From contig JBAXIO010000011.1 in NCBI GenBank assembly GCA_037138335.1, forward strand, positions 1-64,000: a DNA stretch of 64,000 nt. The letters are read 5' to 3'. This stretch comes from CAIRDP01 sp037138335. Its GTDB lineage: Bacteria; Bacteroidota; Bacteroidia; Bacteroidales; FEN-979. A program made the translations under genes and the position numbers. The notes beneath the pieces are model-generated. The model ran no database searches. It was not told the DNA's origin and worked only from the letters and a program-made list of their open reading frames with translations. Numbering within the stretch: the stretch's first letter is position 1; the number at the start of each line of letters is the position of its first letter. This document shows, in pieces, positions 1 to 7,467 of this stretch.

Positions 1-1
1 G

Positions 2-81
2 CTGGATGACTGGATAGCTGGATGACTGGATGACTGGATAGCTGGATGACTGGATGACTGGATGACTGGATGACTGGATAG
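2..81. repeat. 8-bp tandem repeat array (CTGGATGA/CTGGATAG)
   Basis: Ten consecutive 8-bp units, seven CTGGATGA and three CTGGATAG, occupy this stretch without interruption. The array starts at the window edge and may extend further left. It ends three bases from the stop codon of the minus-strand pcm gene, so it lies directly 3' of that gene. No reading frame in it looks coding. It is one of nine short-unit arrays in the window. Confidence 0.95.
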
Positions 82-84
82 CTT

Positions 85-750
85 TTAATGATCCTTTGCT
101 TTGTCTTCAAGCATGGGAACGAACCTGAAATGTCCATGCTCCTCTTTACGCATCTCCGTTTCTGAGATTTTATGTATGGTTGTCATAATCTGCACATCAT
201 CCCCTACAGGCACAACGAGTATACCTCCGGGTTTAAGCTGCCGGATGAGGGGCTCGGGGATATACGGCGCTGCGGCGGTTACGAGTACCTTGTCAAACGG
301 GGCGAATGAAGTCAGGCCTTTATAGCCATCCCCATAAAACAGCTTGATTCGCTGGTATCCCATTTCCGTGAGAAGGTTCCTGGTCTTGTCGTACAGGGTT
401 TTCTGGCGTTCAATGCTAAAGACTTTGGCTCCGAGTTCTGCGAGGATACAAGCCTGGTAACCGCTCCCGGTTCCTATCTCAAGCACTTTTTCCCCCTTGC
501 TGATTTTCAGTAAAAAGGTCTGGAATGCTACAGTATATGGCTGTGAAATAGTCTGGCCGGCACCAATCGGGAAAGGCTGGTCTTCATATGCGTATTCAAG
601 AAAGGACGAATCGAAGAAGAAATGCCTCGGCACTTTCTCCATCGCAGCAAGAATGGCCGGATCGGAAATTCCTTTTTCCCTGATCGACCTGATCAGCTGG
701 TTTCTAAGTCCCTGGTGGCGGTAAGTATCTTGTCTTTGAGAGTGTTTCAT
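85..750 (-). CDS. pcm: Protein-L-isoaspartate O-methyltransferase
   Basis: This enzyme transfers a methyl group from S-adenosylmethionine to the carboxyl of isoaspartyl residues in damaged proteins, the first step of their repair in the cytoplasm. Numbered from the upstream GTG at 777, the protein shows the family motif GQTISQP (about 74-80), SAM motif I EIGTGSGY (about 100-107), GDGYKG (about 149-154) and LKPGGILVVPVG (about 181-192). Length is normal for the family. I place the start at the ATG at 750 because the upstream GTG falls inside a promoter-like element (777-784, one mismatch from TAnnTTTG). The gene is divergent from the oxidoreductase at 832. Identification is secure; only the start is open. 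Confidence 0.95.
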   Translation of the reverse strand: MKHSQRQDTYRHQGLRNQLIRSIREKGISDPAILAAMEKVPRHFFFDSSFLEYAYEDQPFPIGAGQTISQPYTVAFQTFLLKISKGEKVLEIGTGSGYQACILAELGAKVFSIERQKTLYDKTRNLLTEMGYQRIKLFYGDGYKGLTSFAPFDKVLVTAAAPYIPEPLIRQLKPGGILVVPVGDDVQIMTTIHKISETEMRKEEHGHFRFVPMLEDKAKDH

Positions 751-776
751 AGTTTGTTTGCCGGGGAAATTTTTCA

Positions 777-784
777 CGAAAATA
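777..784 (-). promoter_or_regulatory. Possible -7 element for pcm
   Basis: Read on the minus strand this is TATTTTCG, one mismatch from the Bacteroidota -7 consensus TAnnTTTG. No good -33 TTTG is seen at the usual distance. It sits 26 bases upstream of the ATG at 750. Confidence 0.35.
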
Positions 785-807
785 GTAATTTCAAAATCTT
801 AAAAGAC

Positions 808-815
808 TAACTTTG
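808..815 (+). promoter_or_regulatory. -7 promoter element of the Gfo/Idh gene
   Basis: TAACTTTG matches the Bacteroidota consensus TAnnTTTG exactly and ends 16 bases before the ATG at 832. A clear TTTG at -33 is not visible. Confidence 0.65.
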
Positions 816-831
816 CAAAAAAATACCCGGT

Positions 832-1818
832 ATGCTTAAAATCGGAGTTCTGGGAGCAGGTCACCTGGGCAAAATTCATATTAAATGCATTAAGGAAATT
901 CCTGAATTTAACCTATGTGGTTTTTATGACCCCGATATGGTCATTGCACAAAAGGTGGAGCAGGAGTTCGGTGTTCCTAAATTTGCTTCGCTCGATGAAC
1001 TTGTTGATGCGGTTGATGTGGTTGATATAGTGACTCCGACAATATCCCATTTCGACTGTGCTTCAAAATCACTTTTGAAAAGCAGGCATGTATTTATAGA
1101 GAAACCGGTTGTGACTACCTTGGAACAGGCAAGGGAATTGATAAAGATAGCTTCTGAGGCTAAAGTTAAAGTGCAGGTTGGCCATGTTGAGCGCTTCAAT
1201 CCTGCGTTCCTGGCTGCAGAACCTTATTTTTCAGGCCCTATGTTCATTGAGGGCCACAGGCTTTCACAGTTCAATCCCCGGGGTACCGACGTGCCTGTGA
1301 TCCTTGACCTGATGATACACGACATCGATATAATCCTTTCGGTCGTAAAGAGCGGTATACGCAGTATAAGTGCTTCGGGAGTGGCTGTGGTAAGCGACAC
1401 CCCTGATATTGCCAATGCCCGCATTGAATTTGAGAACGGCTGTGTGGCCAATCTTACGGCAAGCAGGATTTCGGTAAAAAATATGCGCAAGTCACGTTTC
1501 TTTCAAAGAGACGCCTATATATCCATCGATTTCCTGAAGAAGGAAATGGAAGTCATACGGATTGAAGAACCGGGAAACACCAGTTCGGGATTCGGGATGC
1601 CGTTAGACCTTGGGCCGGGTAAAGGGATCAGGCAGATATCTTTTATCAAGCCTGAAGTAAAACCGAACAATGCAATAAAAACCGAGCTGGAAAGTTTTTG
1701 TTCCGCTATTGTGAACAACACCGTTCCCCCTGTCACCATTGAGGATGGTTACCGTGCCCTTGAAGTGGCATATATGATCATCGATGAAATAAACCATTCA
1801 GTTAAGCGGCTCGTATAA
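832..1818 (+). CDS. Gfo/Idh/MocA-family NAD(P)-dependent oxidoreductase
   Basis: A 328-residue oxidoreductase of the Gfo/Idh/MocA superfamily. Its Rossmann motif is GVLGAGHLGKIH at residues 5-16, followed by the conserved EKPV of the nucleotide-binding domain and a substrate domain containing VGHVERFNP and DLMIHDIDI, where the histidine and aspartate are the likely catalytic pair. Members oxidise or reduce sugars, often nucleotide sugars. The VGHVERFNP/DLMIHDID combination recalls UDP-GlcNAc 3-dehydrogenase (GnnA)-like enzymes, but no partner aminotransferase is adjacent, so the substrate is unknown. A consensus promoter lies just upstream. The next genes (lipoprotein, sugar-phosphate transferase) fit a cell-envelope role. 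Family call is firm, substrate is not. Confidence 0.85.
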   Translation: MLKIGVLGAGHLGKIHIKCIKEIPEFNLCGFYDPDMVIAQKVEQEFGVPKFASLDELVDAVDVVDIVTPTISHFDCASKSLLKSRHVFIEKPVVTTLEQARELIKIASEAKVKVQVGHVERFNPAFLAAEPYFSGPMFIEGHRLSQFNPRGTDVPVILDLMIHDIDIILSVVKSGIRSISASGVAVVSDTPDIANARIEFENGCVANLTASRISVKNMRKSRFFQRDAYISIDFLKKEMEVIRIEEPGNTSSGFGMPLDLGPGKGIRQISFIKPEVKPNNAIKTELESFCSAIVNNTVPPVTIEDGYRALEVAYMIIDEINHSVKRLV

Positions 1819-1923
1819 TTTCCGCATTAATGTTAGTTTCTTTTGTAAGAATTATTGACAATATTCATGCGGAAACAACGTTTTGAGATCAGAGTTTTTT
1901 TGTTGTTCATTCCGGGTACAAGG

Positions 1924-2787
1924 ATGGTAAAAAATTTATGCTTGTTATTTCTGGGTGTAGTTTTCCTGGCCTCTTGTGAAAAGTTCAAGGGCGACCAGGA
2001 AGTTCCTGCCTACCTGAGCATCGATTCCATTTACATTTACACAGATTATGCCATTCAGGGCTCTTCTTCCCAGAATATCTGCGATTCATGGGTATATGTC
2101 GACGGTCAGTTGATCGGCGCCTTTCAGAATCCTTCAAAATTCCCGGTTCTTCAGAAAGGGACGCATAAGGTTACTATTATGCCCGGGATCAAGAAAAACG
2201 GGATATCCAGTACAAGGGCCACATATGATTTTTACGCACCCATCAGTTACAATGTTAAGTTCGGGATGGACAGCGTGACCAGGTTAAAAACCCTTAAAAC
2301 CACTTATGCTTCCAATACCAATTTCTTATGGAAGGAGGACTTCGAAGGGACTTCGATAAAACTTGATACGACAAACCGGAGTACGGTGCCTGTAAAAGTT
2401 ACTCCTGAAGGCTCCTCTTTTACGATAGAAGGCCTTCATTCGGCAATTATGATAACCGATACCGTGAATAACTTTGCTGAAGCGCAGTCACACGATTCAT
2501 TCGTGATCCCTTATTCACCGGTTTACCTGGAGCTGAATTATAATATCAACACAGTTTTGACGGTAGGTGTGATACTTACCGGCCCTTCTGCGTTTATACA
2601 AACACCTGTGGTAAACCTGAATGTGACCAATAACAAGTCAAAAAAGATCTATATTGAACTCACCCCCGCTCTGAATTCAACCACGGGGATCGATCATTTC
2701 AGGGTCTATTTTGGGGCATTTATGGATGCCAGCCTAACCAAAGGGATCATCGTTTTAGATAACATTAAAGTAGTCACAACCAAATAG
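1924..2787 (+). CDS. Predicted lipoprotein of unknown function
   Basis: The start is chosen at the ATG at 1924 because it begins a classic lipoprotein signal: a short basic start, a hydrophobic run and the lipobox FLASC at about residues 14-18. The longer upstream frame from 1855 would bury this signal. After the lipidated cysteine comes a mainly beta, Thr/Ser-rich region of about 270 residues with no catalytic motif that I recognise. It lies 7 bases upstream of the polyprenyl-phosphate sugar transferase and is probably co-transcribed with it, which hints at an envelope or polysaccharide role. The exact function is unknown. Confidence 0.75.
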   Translation: MVKNLCLLFLGVVFLASCEKFKGDQEVPAYLSIDSIYIYTDYAIQGSSSQNICDSWVYVDGQLIGAFQNPSKFPVLQKGTHKVTIMPGIKKNGISSTRATYDFYAPISYNVKFGMDSVTRLKTLKTTYASNTNFLWKEDFEGTSIKLDTTNRSTVPVKVTPEGSSFTIEGLHSAIMITDTVNNFAEAQSHDSFVIPYSPVYLELNYNINTVLTVGVILTGPSAFIQTPVVNLNVTNNKSKKIYIELTPALNSTTGIDHFRVYFGAFMDASLTKGIIVLDNIKVVTTK

Positions 2788-2794
2788 TACCAAG

Positions 2795-4210
2795 ATGAAT
2801 AAACGGGCTCAGGTAATAAAATATGTAGTGGCCGATTTTCTTGCTGCCATCTTCGCCTGGACCTTATTCTTTATTTACCGGAAATACAGGGTTGATCATG
2901 ATGTTATGGATCATTTCAGGGTAGTGCTGAACGATCCGAAACTGTATTACGGCGTTGTTGTAATCGGCCTTTTCTGGCTGGCCTTGTACGCTCTGATAGG
3001 TACCTACCGCCAGATATACCGCAAAGCCCGTTTACGTGAATTTGCACAAACCTTTCTTATCAGCCTGTTAGGGGTGACCATAATCTTTTTCGCCCTTATC
3101 CTGGATGACATGATAATTACTCAGCGCACCTATATCGAGTTCTTTTTTGTGCTGCTTCTGCTGCATCTTTTCTTTACAGCTATTTTCAGGTTTTTACTTA
3201 CTTCAAGAACAGCCTACAAGATCCACAACAAGCTCATCGGGTTCAACACCATCATTGTCGGGAGTAACGGGAATGCACTATCCATCTACAAAGAGATCGA
3301 GAACCAGGAAAAATCATCAGGGAACAAATTTGTTGGATTTGTCAATGTTGAGGGGTACACTAATTACAAGCTAGCCGAGTTCCTTTCTCACATCGGTGAA
3401 ACGAAAGACCTGAGTTCTTTGGTAAAGCAATACAACATCGAGGAGGTGATCATTGCAATAGAGCATTCAGAGAATCACACTATAGAAAATATCATAACCC
3501 AGCTTGAAGACACCGATGTTGTCATTAAGATAATTCCTGCGATGCAGGATATTCTTATGGGATCGGTAAAAACAACCTCTATTTTTCATGCCCCCCTCAT
3601 ACAGATCTATCCTGATCTTATGCCCGACTGGCAGTTGTCGCTGAAACGGATCTTCGACATAGCCTTCTCTTTCATTGCGTTGATTTTGCTGTTGCCGGTG
3701 ATCTTTATTACAGGCCTGATCATTAAACTGACTACTTCGGGGCCGGTGTTTTTCAAACAGGAAAGGATAGGCCTGAGGGGTAAACCCTTTATCATGTATA
3801 AATTCAGGACCATGATACAGGATGCAGAAAAAAACGGCCCCCAGCTTTCTTCAAAGGATGATCCGAGGATAACCCGTGTAGGTAAAGTTTTACGCCAGTT
3901 CCGGATAGATGAGATACCCCAGTTTTATACAGTCTTAAAGGGTGAGATGAGCATTGTTGGTCCCCGTCCCGAGAGGCAGTATTACATTAACCTGGTTACA
4001 CAGAGAGCCCCTCACTACAAACTTCTGCACAAGGTAAAACCCGGGATTACTTCCTGGGGCCAGGTAAAGTACGGGTACGCCGAGAACCTGGAACAAATGA
4101 TAGAACGTCTTAAATTCGACCTTCTTTATATTGAGAATATGTCACTTGCCATGGACTTCAAAATTCTCATTTATACCATCCTTATCATCATCCAGGGACG
4201 CGGTAAATAA
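2795..4210 (+). CDS. Polyprenyl-phosphate sugar-1-phosphate transferase (WcaJ/WbaP type)
   Basis: An integral membrane enzyme that moves a sugar-1-phosphate from a nucleotide sugar to undecaprenyl phosphate, starting assembly of an exopolysaccharide, capsule or O-antigen repeat. The N-terminal half has four hydrophobic segments followed by a CoA-binding-like domain. A further membrane segment near residues 290-315 leads into the C-terminal bacterial-sugar-transferase domain with FKQERIG, YKFRTM, RIDEIPQF, GEMSIVGPRPE and KPGITSWGQV. Its 471 residues are typical. The last 69 bases overlap the 3' end of the convergent sirtuin gene. The sugar transferred cannot be told from sequence alone. Confidence 0.9.
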   Translation: MNKRAQVIKYVVADFLAAIFAWTLFFIYRKYRVDHDVMDHFRVVLNDPKLYYGVVVIGLFWLALYALIGTYRQIYRKARLREFAQTFLISLLGVTIIFFALILDDMIITQRTYIEFFFVLLLLHLFFTAIFRFLLTSRTAYKIHNKLIGFNTIIVGSNGNALSIYKEIENQEKSSGNKFVGFVNVEGYTNYKLAEFLSHIGETKDLSSLVKQYNIEEVIIAIEHSENHTIENIITQLEDTDVVIKIIPAMQDILMGSVKTTSIFHAPLIQIYPDLMPDWQLSLKRIFDIAFSFIALILLLPVIFITGLIIKLTTSGPVFFKQERIGLRGKPFIMYKFRTMIQDAEKNGPQLSSKDDPRITRVGKVLRQFRIDEIPQFYTVLKGEMSIVGPRPERQYYINLVTQRAPHYKLLHKVKPGITSWGQVKYGYAENLEQMIERLKFDLLYIENMSLAMDFKILIYTILIIIQGRGK

Positions 4211-4939
4211 TTCAGCTGCCAGTTTCTGCATTACCTCCCCGGCTTTACCCCTGATAAAGACATCTGTGATGCTCCCGGTAAAGTTTGATGGTTCCGTATT
4301 GATCTCTATTATCTTACTTCCGGCCGATTTGGCCATAAATGGGATCTGGTTTGCAGGCATTACTTCACCTGTAGTCCCGATAACGATAAAAACATCAGAG
4401 AGGCTTACTGCTTCATATGAGGCTCCCAGTGCTTTCTGGGGAATGCCTTCGCCGAAAAAAACAAAATCAGGTTTCAGTAAGCCCCCGCATTCCCTGCAGG
4501 TTGGAGGCAGGTGATCCAGGCTGATCTCCCTGGCAGGGTATAGCCTGTGGCATCCCAGGCAGATAAGTCTTTGGGAATTTCCATGGAACTCATAAACTTC
4601 TCTGGAACCGGCTTCCTGGTGCAGGTTGTCAATGTTCTGGGTAATAATCCTTCCGAGCAGGGCGCGCTTCTCCATTTCAGCCATAACCAGATGTGCACTG
4701 TTTGGCTTTGCCTCAGCAAAGAAATCGTAGAACAGTTCTTTTATTACGGTCCACGACTCCCGGGGGTGGCTCATAAAATAAGATATTTCGAGGAAATGCG
4801 GATCGTATTTGCCCCATATGCCATCGTTTCCCCTGAAAGGGGGGATGCCGCTTTCGACCGATATCCCTGCCCCAGTAAATGCAGTTGTGAAGCGCGATTT
4901 TAACAGCAGTTCCGCGGCTTTCTTTATCTCATCTCCCAT
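4142..4939 (-). CDS. cobB: Sir2-family NAD-dependent protein deacylase
   Basis: A 265-residue sirtuin that removes acetyl or other acyl groups from lysine using NAD. Visible motifs are GAGISVESGIPPFRG (23-37), QNIDNLH (101-107) and the catalytic histidine in EFHGN (H119). Four zinc-ligand cysteines occur at about 127, 130, 148 and 151, and GTTGEVMP at about 188-195 stands where most sirtuins have GTS. Five bases separate it from the S9 peptidase stop, so it is probably the last gene of that operon. The C-terminal tail of about 20 residues overlaps the convergent sugar transferase. The symbol is given by family; acyl specificity is not determined. Confidence 0.9.
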   Translation of the reverse strand: MGDEIKKAAELLLKSRFTTAFTGAGISVESGIPPFRGNDGIWGKYDPHFLEISYFMSHPRESWTVIKELFYDFFAEAKPNSAHLVMAEMEKRALLGRIITQNIDNLHQEAGSREVYEFHGNSQRLICLGCHRLYPAREISLDHLPPTCRECGGLLKPDFVFFGEGIPQKALGASYEAVSLSDVFIVIGTTGEVMPANQIPFMAKSAGSKIIEINTEPSNFTGSITDVFIRGKAGEVMQKLAAELFTASLDDDKDGINENFEVHGK

Positions 4940-4944
4940 CGGGT

Positions 4945-7038
4945 TTATTTTAACCAGTGGTCAAGCCAGTTAAAGAAAGTCCGCTGCCAGAGAATGCCAT
5001 TCTGGGGTTTAAGCACCCAATGGTTCTCGTTCGGAAAGAACAGGAACTCTGCAGGAATTCCCTTCAGCAGGGCAGCGTCGAAGGCCTGCATCCCCTGGGT
5101 ATATGAAATCCGGAAGTCAAGACCTCCGTGGATCACAAGGATTGGAGTATCCCAGTTCTGAATGAATTTATGCGGAGAAGTGGCATAGGTGCGCTGGGCG
5201 GTCTTATTCTTCTTATCCCAGAAGGGCCCGCCAAGGTCCCAGTTCGCAAACCACATTTCTTCCGTTTCAAGATATTGCGCCTCAAGGTTGAACATCCCGT
5301 CATGGGCGATAAAGGCTTTAAACCTTTTATTATGGTTCCCTGCAAGCCAGTAAACCGAGAATCCCCCGTAACTTGCTCCCACGCAGCCCAGTTTGTCCTT
5401 GTTAATGTACTTCTCCTTGCATAGTGCATCTATTGCGGTAAGGTAGTCTTTCATATTCTGCCCGCCATAGTCCCCGCTGATCTGTTCATTCCATTCCTTT
5501 CCGAAGCCAGGCAGGCCACGGCGGTTGGGGGCTACGATGATATACCCGTTAGCGGCCATCATCTGGAAGTTCCAGCGGAACGACCAGAACTGGCTGACCG
5601 TGCTTTGAGGCCCACCTTCGCAGTAGAGCAGGGCAGGGTATACCTTGGTTGAATCAAAATGAGGCGGGTAAATAACCCATGTCTGCATCATCTTGTTATC
5701 TGTTGTTTTGAGCCATCTCTGTGTGACTTTGCCAAAGGCAAGCTGGTCGAGTATTTCCTTGTTCTCAAAACTCAGCTGGCTGTCTTTTCCGTTGGCCGGA
5801 TCCACCGAATAGATCTCCGGGGGAGAAGACATGGATACCCTGGTGGCGATTAATTTGTCACCTGCAGGTATGACACCGGTATAGTTGTGGATGCCTTCGG
5901 TGATCTTGCGAATCTTCCCGTCGGCAACAGTGAGCTGGTAAATTTCGTCGGTAGCATGAAAATCGCTGATGAAAAAGACAGACTTGCTGTCGTCGCTCCA
6001 GGCCAGGCCTTCGGAACTCTGGTCGAAGCTTTTCGAATAATCAGTTTTGGTTTTACTATTGAAATCATAAACGAACAGGCGGTTTTTATCCGACTCGTAG
6101 CCATCCCTCTCCATACTCTGCCAGGCCAGTTTTGTACCATCGGGTGAATAAAGGGGTGCGACGTCATACCCCATCATACCTTCGGTAAGGTTGGTGGTGG
6201 ACCCGTTATCGATCTGGTACAGGTAAAGGTCGGAATTAGTCGATAGGGTATAGGCAAGACCTTTCTTCTTGCGGCAGGTATAGGCGATGGTTTTACTATC
6301 GGGGCTCCATGTGATCTGTTCCATCCCGCCGAAAGGCTGAAGAGGGCATTCATACGGCTCGGCTTTCAGAATATCGGTTCCGCTTGTAATCATCGTCTTG
6401 TTATAATCAGCTACGAAAACATGGCTGTATGATTCCACCCAGGTATCCCAATGCCTGTACATATAATCATTATAGATCTTCCCGGTAGCTTTCGGAAGGT
6501 CCTTGTAAAGGTCCTGCAATGGCTTATCAGCTGCGACATCCGCAGTGTAAAGAAGCTTTTTTTCGTCGGGGGAAAAGCGGTAGCCGCTGATCCCGTCGGG
6601 GATATCGGTCATCTGCAACCTGTCGCTGCCGTCGGTGTTCATTTCCCACAACTGCATGGAACCGCTTTCGGAGCAGAGGAAGCGGATTTTTTTACCGTCG
6701 GCCGACCATTCGGCCTGGTTTTCACCGAAAGGGGTATGGGTGACCTGGCGGTTGTTTTTCCCGTCAATATCCATAAGGAAAAGTTCCCGGTTGCCTTTGT
6801 TCTGTTCAACATTGTAATAACTGACGCCGTAGAGTATCTGTTTTTTGTCGGGTGAGACGGCAGGTTCTGATATTCTTCCGAAAGCCCAGAGGACTTCAGG
6901 AGTCATGAGGTCGCTTGAGGCTTTAACGGTATTTTTTGTAATGAGGGAAGCTTTTTCTCCGGCCGGCTGTTTTTCCCTTTTGCAGGACCATCCGGTGATG
7001 GTTGCCATAATGAGTAGTAAAATTGTAATTTTTTTCAT
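4945..7038 (-). CDS. S9-family serine peptidase, dipeptidyl-peptidase 5-like
   Basis: A 697-residue prolyl-oligopeptidase-family protein. A hydrophobic N-terminal segment ends in GWSC, an imperfect lipobox, so it is exported and may be lipidated. Residues of about 40-440 are WD40-like PD40 repeats (SPDGTKLAW, SADGKKIRF) forming a propeller. The C-terminal alpha/beta hydrolase carries the triad: Ser556 in GASYGG, Asp641 in GGLDFR and His673 in ENHW. The triad spacing (85 and 32 residues) matches what I recall for Porphyromonas DPP5. It likely cleaves dipeptides from oligopeptides in the periplasm for amino-acid fermentation. It lies between the DgkA gene (20 bases upstream) and the sirtuin. 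Confidence 0.9.
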   Translation of the reverse strand: MKKITILLLIMATITGWSCKREKQPAGEKASLITKNTVKASSDLMTPEVLWAFGRISEPAVSPDKKQILYGVSYYNVEQNKGNRELFLMDIDGKNNRQVTHTPFGENQAEWSADGKKIRFLCSESGSMQLWEMNTDGSDRLQMTDIPDGISGYRFSPDEKKLLYTADVAADKPLQDLYKDLPKATGKIYNDYMYRHWDTWVESYSHVFVADYNKTMITSGTDILKAEPYECPLQPFGGMEQITWSPDSKTIAYTCRKKKGLAYTLSTNSDLYLYQIDNGSTTNLTEGMMGYDVAPLYSPDGTKLAWQSMERDGYESDKNRLFVYDFNSKTKTDYSKSFDQSSEGLAWSDDSKSVFFISDFHATDEIYQLTVADGKIRKITEGIHNYTGVIPAGDKLIATRVSMSSPPEIYSVDPANGKDSQLSFENKEILDQLAFGKVTQRWLKTTDNKMMQTWVIYPPHFDSTKVYPALLYCEGGPQSTVSQFWSFRWNFQMMAANGYIIVAPNRRGLPGFGKEWNEQISGDYGGQNMKDYLTAIDALCKEKYINKDKLGCVGASYGGFSVYWLAGNHNKRFKAFIAHDGMFNLEAQYLETEEMWFANWDLGGPFWDKKNKTAQRTYATSPHKFIQNWDTPILVIHGGLDFRISYTQGMQAFDAALLKGIPAEFLFFPNENHWVLKPQNGILWQRTFFNWLDHWLK

Positions 7039-7058
7039 ACCTGTTTAATTATATAATT

Positions 7059-7466
7059 TTATCTGATTACTGATGAAGTGCTGAAGAAGGCAAGAACATA
7101 TTTGGTGAAAACGATAAGCCCCGCTGCTGCTGCAACCATAGCTGCCACAAGCACTGAAGCCGCGGCAAGGTCCTTTATCCTGCCCGCCTTCTCCTGGTAT
7201 TGGGGGGATACAATATCAACAAAGAATTCAAAGGCAGTATTGACGATCTCAAGGCATAAAACCAGGGCCGAGGCAAGGAGCACGATGCACCATTCCACAG
7301 GGCTTATGCTGAAAACCACGCCGGCTGCGATCACGAAAGCAAAAGCAATAAGGTGTATCCTGAAGTTATGCTGGGTGCTCACTACAGTTGCAATCCCTTT
7401 GAATGCAAAAAAGAAGCTGCGTATTCTCTCCCTGAGGGAGAATCTTTTGCCTGCGGGGGCCTGCAT
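7059..7466 (-). CDS. dgkA: DgkA-type diacylglycerol/undecaprenol kinase
   Basis: A 135-residue membrane kinase of the prokaryotic DagK family. Three membrane segments and the family signature EIVNTAFE (about 88-95) followed by a KAGRIKDLAAASV stretch are present. It phosphorylates diacylglycerol or undecaprenol in the inner membrane. In Gram-positives the substrate is undecaprenol, in E. coli diacylglycerol, and sequence alone does not decide here. It starts one base after the end of the upstream hybrid kinase and lies 20 bases before the S9 peptidase, so it is part of that operon. Confidence 0.88.
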   Translation of the reverse strand: MQAPAGKRFSLRERIRSFFFAFKGIATVVSTQHNFRIHLIAFAFVIAAGVVFSISPVEWCIVLLASALVLCLEIVNTAFEFFVDIVSPQYQEKAGRIKDLAAASVLVAAMVAAAAGLIVFTKYVLAFFSTSSVIR

Positions 7467-7467
7467 G

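Noticed and set aside
1855..1923. Upstream extension of the lipoprotein gene to 1855
   Set aside because: It would place 23 charged and hydrophobic residues before a perfect lipoprotein signal; the ATG at 1924 gives a standard signal peptide.
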